Part shown: piece by piece, positions 43,027-51,603 of the stretch
How the letters are laid out: each line of letters starts with the position of its first letter
Position numbering within the stretch: the stretch's first letter is position 1
From: Alteribacter keqinensis
Lineage (GTDB): Bacteria; Bacillota; Bacilli; Bacillales; Salisediminibacteriaceae
Direction: 5' to 3'
Length of the DNA: 64,000 bases
NCBI RefSeq assembly: GCF_003710255.1
Contig: NZ_RHIB01000001.1
Coordinates: 1,116,001 to 1,180,000 of the forward strand
Notes under the pieces: model-generated
What the model was told of the DNA's origin: nothing
Seen by the model: the letters and a program-made list of their open reading frames with translations, nothing else
Database searches by the model: none
Position numbers and translations under genes: made by a program

Positions 43027-43815
43027 TTACACTTCTGCTTTTTTGTCAAACAGCCAGCAGATGCCGGCGAACGCAGCTGTGAGCAGTCCGAATTCAATAA
43101 TGACCTGGCTCAGATACAAAACCTCGATGCTTCCCTGTGCATTTACAGGAAGGCCCTCCATTTCCAACTCTATACCTTCAGGGATGTTATCAATCTTGAG
43201 CAGGGGGATCCATTGTGCAATTCCCGTGTAAAGGGCTGTATCATTGACCCATGACCAGACGATGTTCAGCCCGATCGAGATTCCAATTCCCAACAGCCAG
43301 CCCAAAGGTTTAATGACTTTTGACAGCACGTAAATAAATAAGCCTGTAAGACCAAGCCACAGGGCCCCGTGAGTGATAAACGCAAAAATCCAGCCGAAGT
43401 ATTCCAGGTACAGAGACGAAAAATCTTGAATTCCCATCCCTATAAACGCATCCCTTGAAGCCAGAAGTAAAGCATAAAGAGAAGTCATCGTAATCAAAAG
43501 TGAAGCCGTAAAAAGAATAAATGCCGAAGCCAGCTTGGCCGACAGCAACTTCCAGCCTCTGTGGGGCAGGTTCATCCAAAGCAGCGCCGTCCCCTCTTTC
43601 CATTCTCTTCTCATAGATACAAGGATAACGATAAACACATAAAAAAGATGAAAGAAGACAACCGGTATCAAAAGAAAGATAAACATGGTGTTACCCGGGT
43701 TTCTGTCAACCTGGTACCATAGAAAGACAAGGATGACCAATAAAAGTGCCAAATTTAATCCTGCGACAAATGTATTCTGCCGCAACTCTTTTTTCAACAA
43801 CATGAGCCAGCTCAT
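43027..43815 (-). CDS. ABC-2-type permease, YtrC-like
   Basis: 262 aa with six predicted TM helices and no conserved catalytic motif; pairs with the ATPase encoded just upstream (4-bp overlap). Its association with a YtrA-type regulator suggests an antibiotic- or envelope-stress-responsive exporter, inferred. ATG 43815. Confidence 0.85.
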   Translation of the reverse strand: MSWLMLLKKELRQNTFVAGLNLALLLVILVFLWYQVDRNPGNTMFIFLLIPVVFFHLFYVFIVILVSMRREWKEGTALLWMNLPHRGWKLLSAKLASAFILFTASLLITMTSLYALLLASRDAFIGMGIQDFSSLYLEYFGWIFAFITHGALWLGLTGLFIYVLSKVIKPLGWLLGIGISIGLNIVWSWVNDTALYTGIAQWIPLLKIDNIPEGIELEMEGLPVNAQGSIEVLYLSQVIIEFGLLTAAFAGICWLFDKKAEV

Positions 43816-44513
43816 TTCAGCACCTCCCTCATTGCCTCAACAACACTTTTCCCTTGTGTTTCCCTGAGGGTTTCTACATTCTCAGAAAGCAGAATCCGCC
43901 CTTCCTTCATAAACAAAATGTGATCAAGAAAGGGCTCCACCTCTGCCACTTCATGAGTGGATAGAATTGTCATCTGATTTTCGATGTTGGTATAGCGGAT
44001 GATCATATTCAATATCTCTTCTCTTACAATCGGATCGAGACCGGACAGAGGTTCATCCAGCAGAAGAAGCGGAACATCCCTTGCAAGGGTGAGCGCTAAT
44101 TTGACCCTTGCTCTATTTCCCTTGGAGAGGTGCTTGATTTTATCATTCAGGTCAATTTCCAGCTCCCTTAACATCTCCTTCGCTTTTTCCGGTGAAAATT
44201 CCGGGTACATCCGGCTGAAAAATGTCACAGCCTCTCCTGCTTTTTGATAATCATAGAGGGAGTCCACTTCTGAGAGGTATGCTGTCTCCTTCGAGATCAG
44301 CCTGTCGGGCACTTGATTCATCACAAGTACTTTTCCTTTAGACGGCTTCAGCAATCCTGCAATAATTTTCAAAAGCGTTGACTTGCCGCTGCCATTTGGA
44401 CCCACTAGTCCTACAATTCCCGGTTCATTCAGGTCGATGCTGACCCCGTTCAGTGCCGGCTTCCCAAGGTATTTCTTAGTCAGATCCTCTGTACTAACCC
44501 TTCTCGTGGTCAT
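43812..44513 (-). CDS. ABC transporter ATPase, YtrB-like
   Basis: 233 aa. Walker A GPNGSGKST, signature LSKGNRAR (a variant of LSGGQ seen in YtrB-like ATPases), Walker B LLLLDEPLSGLDP, switch His in STHEVAEV. ATG 44513 preferred (AGAGGTG before it); overlaps the end of the GntR gene by 20 bp. Confidence 0.9.
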   Translation of the reverse strand: MTTRRVSTEDLTKKYLGKPALNGVSIDLNEPGIVGLVGPNGSGKSTLLKIIAGLLKPSKGKVLVMNQVPDRLISKETAYLSEVDSLYDYQKAGEAVTFFSRMYPEFSPEKAKEMLRELEIDLNDKIKHLSKGNRARVKLALTLARDVPLLLLDEPLSGLDPIVREEILNMIIRYTNIENQMTILSTHEVAEVEPFLDHILFMKEGRILLSENVETLRETQGKSVVEAMREVLK

Positions 44514-44886
44514 GTGCTTCACCTCTTTGGTTCAGATATTCGTGTAACAGTGTCAAAACTTCTTTTTCTGTATAGCCATACTGTGTAAGAGCGTCTACAA
44601 ATCTCTCTGTCTCTTTTGTGGCTGCTGATTCTTTTAGCTCGTCAATGACCGACTGTTCTTTTGTAACAAAGGTCCCTTGTCCACGCTTGGTTTCAACGAC
44701 TTTTTCTCTTTCCATTTCCATATACGTCCGTGAAATTGTATTCGGGTTTACCCCGGCGCTTACAGCCATCTCCCTTACAGAAGGCAGCTTGTCCCCGGGA
44801 TTCAGTTCTCCCCGGCACACCTGTCCATAGACGTGCTCCATTACTTGTATATAAATCGGCCGGTTATGATCAAATGATAAAGTCAC
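44494..44886 (-). CDS. GntR-family regulator, YtrA subfamily
   Basis: 130 aa: winged HTH with LPSVREMAVSAGVNPNTISR and the GQGTFV wing, then only a short helical C-terminus, as in YtrA. Such repressors control adjacent ABC transporter operons and are released by cell-wall antibiotics in some species. GTG start 44886 after AGGAGG. Just upstream, 44923-44935 (TCTATTGTACCAA) resembles a half of the palindrome at 46822-46855. Confidence 0.9.
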   Translation of the reverse strand: MTLSFDHNRPIYIQVMEHVYGQVCRGELNPGDKLPSVREMAVSAGVNPNTISRTYMEMEREKVVETKRGQGTFVTKEQSVIDELKESAATKETERFVDALTQYGYTEKEVLTLLHEYLNQRGEAHDHEKG

Positions 44887-44940
44887 TTTCTCAAGCCTCC
44901 TTTTCCAGAGGTTTTCATAAGCTCTATTGTACCAAACCCA

Positions 44941-45897
44941 TCAGTCTGCCACATCTCTTTTCATAAACACAACAAACGTCAGAAGCATAAAGGCGGTAAA
45001 ATAAAGAATCAGCATCGTTACAGAAAAACCTGCCGTGAGCGATGGTATTAACGGTGCCCCATCAAGGAACTGGACGAGCCTGGTATTGGCAAACAGAATG
45101 TATTTTGCCCATTCATAGCCGCTCAGAAGGTAAACAACCTGTCCACCCATAAACATAGCCACCAGTGAAACCCCTACTGCCAGTGCCTGGTTTCTGAAAA
45201 CGGTGCCTATCATAAAGGCCATTGCAGCGATCATGATGAGCTCGACAAACTGAAGGCTGTAGGCGCTCAGGATGTAGGAAATCACATGCCAGTCCCGGAT
45301 CTCCCCGTTTATGACTTCTACATGACGAACAGGAGTAAAGTCAAATCCGAACACGAAGAGGCCCGTGATTAATGTTGATAAAAGCAGGATAGCCGTCATT
45401 AATAATGCAGTAAGAAGTGTCGCAGCCCATTTTGATAAAAGGATCCGCCATCGTCTTACAGGGCGTACGAGTAAAAGTTTAATCGTGCCTGTTGAGTGCT
45501 CCCCCGAAACGATTCCTGCCCCGATAATAACAGCAAAAACGGTCACAATGGATGTGAGCATGGCATGGTCAATGACAAGGGAGTAGGCATGATCACCTGG
45601 AAGCGGGGCCACTTCGTGTTCAAGGTGATACTCGTTTTTCATAAGTGTTTCCTGTAGTTGATATTGCGTCCCTGGAGGAAGATTTTCTTCGGTGAGTTGC
45701 TCTTCGATTATCCGGTTTTCCGCTGCGAGCTGATCCTGCCAGTTTTCTGATGAAGAAGTGTTTTCGTCAGCTAAAAGAAACGATGTCATTACAGCTCCGA
45801 GGATAACGAAAGCAAGGAGCAAAAATACCATCACTTTTGTCCCTGTCCGCCGTCTGATTTTCATCCATTCATTTTGAATTAGCCTGATCATCATCAT
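44941..45897 (-). CDS. ABC-2 permease, BcrB/lantibiotic-immunity type
   Basis: 318 aa: N-terminal TM, an extracytoplasmic loop of about 100 residues (polar, Glu-rich), then five or more TM helices, with VSGEHSTGTIKLLLVRPVRR, the motif of ABC-2 permeases of the bacitracin/lantibiotic class. Four-base overlap with the ATPase. Substrate unknown. Confidence 0.88.
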   Translation of the reverse strand: MMMIRLIQNEWMKIRRRTGTKVMVFLLLAFVILGAVMTSFLLADENTSSSENWQDQLAAENRIIEEQLTEENLPPGTQYQLQETLMKNEYHLEHEVAPLPGDHAYSLVIDHAMLTSIVTVFAVIIGAGIVSGEHSTGTIKLLLVRPVRRWRILLSKWAATLLTALLMTAILLLSTLITGLFVFGFDFTPVRHVEVINGEIRDWHVISYILSAYSLQFVELIMIAAMAFMIGTVFRNQALAVGVSLVAMFMGGQVVYLLSGYEWAKYILFANTRLVQFLDGAPLIPSLTAGFSVTMLILYFTAFMLLTFVVFMKRDVAD

Positions 45898-46793
45898 TTT
45901 GCTCCCCCTGTAACTAATAGGAATTCTTCTTCAAGACTAGCCTTTTTGATTGGTGAGACTTCATAAATACTACACTCTTTTTCTACTAAAGAAGCAATCA
46001 CTGAAGGAATTTGTTCTTTCTTGGCTTCAATCGTTACACTTCTTTCTTCTGCTGAGTAAAGGATGCCTTTTTCTGCAAGGACCTTTTCGGCTGTCTTTAC
46101 CTCATTCAATAAGATGAGCCATTTCTGTTTTTTTGCCCCCACGAATGAATCCACTTGTTCTACACCAATCAATCTGCCTTTATCGATAATTGCAATCCGG
46201 TCACACATTTTCTCCATTTCAGCGAGAAGGTGACTTGAGACGATCACAGCTATTCCTTCTTCACGGGCAAGGCGTTTCAGGTACTCTCTCAATTCCCGAA
46301 TGCCCGCCGGGTCGAGTCCGTTTGTCGGTTCATCAAGTATAAGTACCCCCGGTTTGTGTAGAAGCGACTGTGCAAGACCGAGACGCTGCCTCATGCCCAG
46401 AGAGTACGTTCTAACTTTTTCATGAATCCTTTCTTCAAGTCCCACAAGCCCGACTACTTCCCTGATCCGGCCTTTCGTTATTGTTTTATGCATCCGGGCA
46501 TAGTGAAGAAGATTTTCGTACCCTGATAAATATCCATACATTTCAGGATTCTCTACAACCGCCCCTATATTTTCGATCGCTTTTTCAAATTCACCTGTAA
46601 CGGAATAACCGGCGATTGTTACTTCCCCCTTCGTCGGTTTAATGAGCCCTGTAATCATTCTGATTGTGGTGGTTTTTCCTGCTCCGTTTGGTCCGAGAAG
46701 ACCGAAAACCTCCCCTTTACCGATTAAAAGTGTTAAATCATCTACCAGTGTGTGCCGGCCGATCCGTTTAGTGAGTCCTTTAAGTTCAACCAT
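45894..46793 (-). CDS. ABC ATPase, BcrA/lantibiotic-immunity type
   Basis: 299 aa. Walker A GPNGAGKTT, signature YSLGMRQRLGLA, Walker B VLILDEPTNGLDP, switch HLLAEME; C-terminal extension as in BcrA. ATG 46793 with AGAGGGG. First gene of a run of five (ATPase, permease, GntR, ATPase, permease) that could form one transcript, as the widest gap is 54 bp. Confidence 0.9.
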   Translation of the reverse strand: MVELKGLTKRIGRHTLVDDLTLLIGKGEVFGLLGPNGAGKTTTIRMITGLIKPTKGEVTIAGYSVTGEFEKAIENIGAVVENPEMYGYLSGYENLLHYARMHKTITKGRIREVVGLVGLEERIHEKVRTYSLGMRQRLGLAQSLLHKPGVLILDEPTNGLDPAGIRELREYLKRLAREEGIAVIVSSHLLAEMEKMCDRIAIIDKGRLIGVEQVDSFVGAKKQKWLILLNEVKTAEKVLAEKGILYSAEERSVTIEAKKEQIPSVIASLVEKECSIYEVSPIKKASLEEEFLLVTGGAK

Positions 46794-46821
46794 TGCCGAT
46801 TCCCCTCTACCCTATATTTGC

Positions 46822-46855
46822 GTTCTAGTGTACTAACAAAATAGTACACTAGAAC
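46822..46855 (-). promoter_or_regulatory. Perfect 34-bp inverted repeat operator
   Basis: GTTCTAGTGTACT, 8-bp spacer AACAAAAT, AGTACACTAGAAC: 13-bp arms with no mismatch, 29 bp upstream of the BcrA-like start. Form and position fit the operator of the YtrA-type GntR encoded downstream; a related half-site precedes gntR itself. Binding is inferred. Confidence 0.8.
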
Positions 46856-47028
46856 ATAAGCTGTGGTCAAGAGAGAAAAAAATGCGTTTATGGGACCGGC
46901 CTGACTTTGTCTCACCGGTTAATATTGGAAGACCACGAATGACCACTTTTAGACGTTAAATCAATTTGTAAAGTCGTTATTTACCACCACAAAGCCGTCA
47001 AAAAGAAATCTCATGCAGATAAAACGCA

Positions 47029-47089
47029 TTGAATACGTTTACATAATGAGGTAAACTAGCTTTATAGAAAATTAGTGCAATCGGTTGCA
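47029..47089 (+). promoter_or_regulatory. Promoter and LacI-type operator of the amylase gene
   Basis: Possible -35 TTTACA (47038) and -10 TTATAG (47062). TGCAATCGGTTGCA (47076-47089) is a LacI/GalR-type operator with perfect TGCAA/TTGCA arms, between the promoter and the ribosome binding site. A cre-like TTGAATACGTTTACA (47029-47043, one mismatch to the core consensus) overlaps the -35. Repression by a maltose-type regulator and CcpA is inferred. Confidence 0.65.
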
Positions 47090-47106
47090 TTTGAAGGGGA
47101 GAAAAA

Positions 47107-48693
47107 ATGAATAATTACAGCTGGCTTGGTATTACTGCCCTTGCTCTTCTGCTTGCTTGTGAACAGAACGAAGATGCAGGAGGATCGGAAGAAGAAGAGG
47201 ATTACTATACACCTGAGGTCCTTCAGAACGATGAGCAGTCCGGCCTCATCACCCATTTTCCCGAAACGGTTTTTTATGAAATCTTCCCCAGAGCGTTTTA
47301 TGATACTACCGGTGACGGGATCGGAGATATCCGGGGAATGATTGAGAAGCTTGATTACCTGGATGAAATGGGCGTCGAAGGCTTGTGGCTCATGCCGATC
47401 CACCCTTCTCCCACATATCACGGATATGATGTCCTTGATTATTACGGTATCAACCCGGATTACGGAACAATGGAGGATTTTCGGGAGTTTGTAGAGCAAG
47501 CCCAGGCGCGAGATATTAAAGTTCTGGCAGACTACGTTGTTAATCACACAAGTGTGGAGCATCCCTGGTTTACAGATGCGGTCTCATCTGAAGACAGTGA
47601 ATACCGGGACTGGTATATCTGGGCGGACGAAGATACGAGGCTCTCAGAGCGCGGAGAATGGGGCCAAAGGCTGTGGCACGGGGAAGCACCGAACCAGTAT
47701 ATGAGTGTTTTCTGGGAAGGCATGCCCGATTTAAATCTGGATAACCCTCAAGTAAGGGAAAAGCTAATTGAAATCGGCACCTTCTGGCTGGATGATGTAG
47801 GGGTGGACGGATTCAGACTGGATGCAGCCAAACACATCTTCCCCGGCAAGCACGATAAAAACCTCGACTGGTGGGCAGAATTCCGCGAAGCAATGGAAGA
47901 TGTAAAGGAAGACGTCTTTTTGGTCGGTGAGGTCTGGGATATTCCTTCTGTTACGGCACCTTACCTAGAAAACGGTCTTCACTCGGTCTTTCACTTTGAC
48001 CTGGGAGAGGCAATGGTACAGGCTGCCCGGAGTGAAAGAGGAAGCCGTCTCGTGTCCGGCCTGAAGCGGGATCTTGACCGGTTTGACCAGTTTTCGGATG
48101 AATATGTATTATCAACCTTTCTAACTAATCACGATATGGATCGTGTGATGAGTGAATTGCGTGGTCATCCTGAGCGTGCCCGTATGGCAGCATCTCTCCT
48201 GCTGACGCTTCCAGGCAGCCCGTTCATCTATTACGGAGAGGAAATCGGTATGGAAGGCCAAAAGCCTGACGAACACATCCGTGAACCAATGGTCTGGTAT
48301 GAAGACCGCGGCCAGGATGGGATGACAAGCTGGATTGAACCCCGTCACGATCAGGATGAAAAGGTTCTTTCAGTCGAAGAGCAATTGAACGATCCCGATT
48401 CCCTTCTTCGCCACTATCAGACGATGATTCACTTAAGACGAACGACACCGGCTCTTTTGTACGGGGAAATTGAAGAAGCCTACACAGACGAGCAAAGCAT
48501 TGTTACTTTCTACCGGGAAGCTGACGACGAACTTGTTCTCGTTTTTCATAACTTGGGAGATGAGGAAGCCACAACCGGTCTTCCTGAAGAGGGTGAACTC
48601 TCATGGCACTTCCGTCAGTCAGACGATCAGACAATCAGTAACGGAAGTCTCACCCTTCCGCCATACTCCACCGCCGTACTGACCGTCCGCTAG
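47107..48693 (+). CDS. Lipoprotein alpha-amylase (GH13)
   Basis: 528 aa. Lipobox L-L-A-C at the N-terminus followed by an acidic linker, so anchored outside the membrane. GH13 barrel: DYVVNHTS, GFRLDAAKH with the Asp nucleophile near 239, FLVGEVWD with the acid Glu near 275, FLTNHDMDR near 343. Cleaves alpha-1,4-glucans, releasing maltodextrins; no sugar transporter is next to it. ATG 47107 behind AAGGGGAG. Confidence 0.92.
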   Translation: MNNYSWLGITALALLLACEQNEDAGGSEEEEDYYTPEVLQNDEQSGLITHFPETVFYEIFPRAFYDTTGDGIGDIRGMIEKLDYLDEMGVEGLWLMPIHPSPTYHGYDVLDYYGINPDYGTMEDFREFVEQAQARDIKVLADYVVNHTSVEHPWFTDAVSSEDSEYRDWYIWADEDTRLSERGEWGQRLWHGEAPNQYMSVFWEGMPDLNLDNPQVREKLIEIGTFWLDDVGVDGFRLDAAKHIFPGKHDKNLDWWAEFREAMEDVKEDVFLVGEVWDIPSVTAPYLENGLHSVFHFDLGEAMVQAARSERGSRLVSGLKRDLDRFDQFSDEYVLSTFLTNHDMDRVMSELRGHPERARMAASLLLTLPGSPFIYYGEEIGMEGQKPDEHIREPMVWYEDRGQDGMTSWIEPRHDQDEKVLSVEEQLNDPDSLLRHYQTMIHLRRTTPALLYGEIEEAYTDEQSIVTFYREADDELVLVFHNLGDEEATTGLPEEGELSWHFRQSDDQTISNGSLTLPPYSTAVLTVR

Positions 48694-48723
48694 AGAGGGG
48701 TCACGGTGGGGTCTGGGGCAGGG

Positions 48724-48760
48724 CGGGGTCTGTCCCCGCACAATTCTGTGTAAAATTGTG
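48724..48760. repeat. REP-like palindrome, copy 1
   Basis: GGGGTCTGTCCCC followed by GCACAATTCTGTGTAAAATT; its complement recurs at 57752-57785 with 5 or so differences. Just before it, GGGGTCTGGGGCAGGGC is a degenerate second copy. Similar palindromes in Bacillaceae are linked to REP-type elements. Confidence 0.65.
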
Positions 48761-48806
48761 GATGCAGCAGGAGATCAGGACAGTACACCTTGGTATTAAA
48801 AGAAGG

Positions 48807-49043
48807 AGGCCGGGACAAAAGTGTTTTAGTTGAACGAAAACCCGAACGAATAGTATGCGGTGTAATAAAACCGCTCCTGAAATATACTCCGCTTTCCGCG
48901 GGAAGCTGGTGAGCCTCCGTGTGCTATCGCACTCCGGGGTCTCACCTTTGCTTTTCCTCCCGCAGGAGTCTACGTATATTTCATCCGCTAAGCCAGCGCA
49001 TAGTTCGGATTTTCAGTTAAACACTTTCTTTATGTCCCAGCCT
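48807..49043. repeat. Repeat D1: 237-bp inverted-repeat element
   Basis: Ends AGGCCGGGACAAAAGTGTTT and, inverted, AGGCTGGGACATAAAGAAAG; about 40 bp of imperfect terminal inverted repeat extending to CCGAAC on each side. Inner perfect arms TGAAATATAC / GTATATTTCA enclose family A blocks (CGCTTTCCGCGGG, GGTGAGCCTCC, GGGGTCTCACC, CCCGCAGGAGTCTACG). This is the uninterrupted form of the composite at 35721-36218. Confidence 0.85.
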
Positions 49044-49611
49044 CTTTGAAGTTTCACAGATCATTACCTCAGAACGCTCAGGGTGGACCAAGAAAGTAAA
49101 AGAGAACTTTATGACATTTAATAAAATCGCCAGGAAATGTACCGCTGAGAAAGACATCTCGCATTCACTTGAAGAGCTCATCGCCATTGTGGATGATTTA
49201 TCATTAACTTTGAGAATGTCCGTACCAGCAATTATTAATAAAAGAAATGCTTAATTTTACAAGCCAAGTTAAAAGCGACCCTTCAACGCGTCATCCTAAA
49301 GAGTGAATGGAAACGGATTAAGGAAGAAGCGAGGAAGGGGCGGCTTTTATCTCAAATAAATTCCCTCACTTGGGAGGTTGCATTAGATTTAAAGGATGAA
49401 TCCATTAAAGGTGACACTTTACTAAACAAAACACCTGATCATTCTATCAATGTGACTTTTTAGGGAATGGAAACAATGGAGTCCTTGACCGAACCCTGAA
49501 TCACATAAAAAACAAAAAGAGCTTTTCATCCCATACCTTTCCCTCCCCGAAAAAATCATGGAGACATTGTTGAAGGGAACTCATCAGAAGGTTATTTTAA
49601 ACGATTGAAAA
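49044..49611 (+). pseudogene. Degenerate coding remains, identity unknown
   Basis: No intact gene. Two consecutive plus-strand frames look protein-like: 49111-49254 (MTFNKIARKCTAEKDISHS...), and an open stretch from about 49249 to 49461 reading KCLILQAKLKATLQRV..., with KSEWKRIKEEARKGRLLSQ, ending NVTF. They are in different frames and lack ribosome binding sites. Probably the decayed remains of one or two genes brought in with the repeats. Confidence 0.4.
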
Positions 49612-49636
49612 AGCGAAGAGGTTTTGCATCTTCGCT
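49612..49636 (-). terminator. Terminator after DUF5983-like gene
   Basis: AGCGAAG / CTTCGCT stem; minus strand continues TTTTTCAATCG. Nine bases past the stop codon. Confidence 0.85.
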
Positions 49637-49645
49637 CTTTTGGCA

Positions 49646-50197
49646 TTACCAGTCATATTCTGTTAATTTGTTCGTTAACCCGCCATCCTGATCGAGGCAT
49701 ACGATCGCACATTCGTGACGGTGCGCAAACTTCAGCACCTCAATCAGATCATCTGGGAGCCGGCGGTATAGCGCGTTATCGGGGGTCGGTGTTTCAATAA
49801 ACCAGCTGTTGTCCCGCTTTTGGTAAACATTCAGCCCCTCAAATGACCGATACTCCAGTTTGGCAGCTGTTTTTTCACTCACATGTCCTGTTGAAAGTGT
49901 AATCATTTTTTCATGCTTCGGCGATTCATTCTTATTGATGTCCGAATCAACCACCAGCATGTACGTATTGTTTTTTAAACACTCTCGCGCTACCTTCCTG
50001 AAGCTCTTTGGCAGCTCCTTAACATCCTCTTCTGTAAAATCCGTGAAGTAAACGTACCATCCTTTCTCCCCTTTTGGATAGGTTACCAGAAGGTTTGATA
50101 CGCCCATTTGGAGATCCTCCAGCGCTGCCTTGGTCAATTCCTCTTTTGAAATGGTTTTCGTATTCCTGATCTCCAGATTTTCGCTTGTCTTCATCAT
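49646..50197 (-). CDS. DUF5983-like / SseB-like two-part protein, unknown function
   Basis: 183 aa. The second half (about 100-183) begins ITLSTGHVSEKTAAKL and ends PDDLIEVLKFAHRHECAIVCLDQDGG...YDW, the ends I associate with DUF5983. The first half (about 10-95), with LLVTYPKGEKGWYVYFTDF, resembles an SseB-type domain. Assignment by pattern memory only. The start is placed at 50197 (GGA box 9 bases upstream); other Met codons lie within 6 bases. Confidence 0.5.
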   Translation of the reverse strand: MMKTSENLEIRNTKTISKEELTKAALEDLQMGVSNLLVTYPKGEKGWYVYFTDFTEEDVKELPKSFRKVARECLKNNTYMLVVDSDINKNESPKHEKMITLSTGHVSEKTAAKLEYRSFEGLNVYQKRDNSWFIETPTPDNALYRRLPDDLIEVLKFAHRHECAIVCLDQDGGLTNKLTEYDW

Positions 50198-50690
50198 CAG
50201 CATTCATCCTTTCGTTCTGTGATACCTGCAGTATAAGCGCTTTTTCTCCCTAACATTGAAGTTTTCCCGAAAAGTACTCTGAAAACCCTGTTTTCATGCT
50301 ATTTTATTAAGGATTACCATCTGCGAAAGGATGATGAAATTGGAACTGTCAAAATGTCATTCCCCCACCCCATCAGCAACAATGCAATTCTTTCTTCGCT
50401 TCGCTCGATCTTCATTCTGCTGCTTGCTCCCGCTGCGCTGGAGCGGATCGCAAACGCTGACATTGCACGTATGCAGGGGGACGGCCGTCATTTTGAACCC
50501 AATTCCCCTCCACACCATATAGATTTTTCTATATACGACCCCTGCACTCTCCTGCCACCTCCTTTTTCGTACCATTCCTCACTTAACAGCATTCTCAAAA
50601 CGCCGCAAAAAGCACCCAATGCCTCACGTTTGAAAGTGAAATCATCGGGAATGAGTAAGCCTGAGACTCTTAAATAAAGGTGGCCGTAAT
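50198..50690. other. Gap without supported gene
   Basis: Open frames on both strands overlap around 50331-50677 but none has an RBS or a recognisable product. The stretch 50385-50500 is GC-richer and cysteine/arginine-rich in translation on either strand, which suggests a non-coding repeat. A promoter for the following hydrolase gene is expected here. Confidence 0.5.
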
Positions 50691-51510
50691 ATGAGCAGAC
50701 TGATTAAGGTGGACAATGATACAGAACTCTATGTTGAAGATATAGGGAGTGGCAAGCCGGTTATACTTCTGCACGGATGGCCTGTAAATCATCGTATGTT
50801 TGACCGGCAGATGCTTACTTTGCCGGATTACTTTGCCGGAAAACGGCTGTCGTTTTATCGGTGTTGATCTGCGTGGATTTGGAAGGTCCGATAAGCCTGC
50901 AGCCGGTTATGATTACGACCGGATGGCAGACGACCTCAGAGTCGTCATTGACCAGCTTGGATTGGAAGATGCGGTGCTCGGCGGCTTCTCCATGGGAGGT
51001 GCTGTCGCTATTCGCTATATGGCCAGACACAAAGGAAATGGTGTTTCACAGCTCGTTTTGATGGGTGCAGCTGCCCCTGTCTTTACACAAAGACCTGACT
51101 TTTCCTATGGCCTGCCTAAAGACAATGTGGATGGGCTGATCCAGGGCACATACCGGGACCGTGCTAATATGCTGGCCGACTTTGGTGATCTGTTCTTTGG
51201 TAAAAAACCGAGCGAAGCCTATGCGAGTTGGTTTCACGCATTAGGAATGGAGGCTGCACCTCATTCAACCGTTAATTGTGCCCGTACACTGCGGGATGCT
51301 GATCTTCGATTCGACCTGGGGTCTATTCATGTCCCCACCCTCATCCTGCATGGTAAAAAAGATGAGATTTGTCCGTTCGAACTGGCTGAACAGCTGCATA
51401 CCGGCATCCCTGACGCCCGTATTATTCCGTTTGAAGAAAGCGGCCACAGCCTCTTCCATGATGAAAGCATAAAATTTGACGGAGAGCTTCTCCGTTTCAT
51501 TTCTGAATGA
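50691..51510 (+). pseudogene. Alpha/beta hydrolase gene with one frameshift
   Basis: Starts ATG 50691 (AAAGGTGG upstream): MSRLIKVDNDTELYVEDIG..VILLHGWPVNHRMF, LPDYFAG, then leaves frame at about 50835-50845; the downstream frame resumes as ENGCRFIGVDLRGFGRSDKP and runs to 51510 with the Ser elbow GFSMGGAVAIRY, the acid HGKKDEICP and His in ESGHSLF. One G too many in GCCGGAAAACGG explains it. Family: haloperoxidase/epoxide-hydrolase-like. A sequencing error could equally be the cause, in which case the protein is intact at about 273 aa. Confidence 0.8.
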
Positions 51511-51568
51511 CCACAGACCGCTGCGTACCGGACCGGCAACACGATCTTCTTCTCAGTAACACAAAAAC

Positions 51569-51599
51569 AACGCCGGAATCCTAAAAGGATTCCGGCGTT
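51569..51599. terminator. Bidirectional terminator
   Basis: AACGCCGGAATCC / GGATTCCGGCGTT, perfect 13-bp stem with 5-nt loop; between the hydrolase gene and the convergent cyclophilin gene. Confidence 0.92.
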
Positions 51600-51603
51600 T
51601 TCG

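Noticed and set aside
47062-47562. 166-codon minus frame
   Set aside because: Antisense to the amylase gene and its promoter; no RBS.
50357-50575. 72-codon minus frame, Cys/Arg-rich
   Set aside because: No RBS, overlapped by equally long plus frames; looks like a non-coding repeat.
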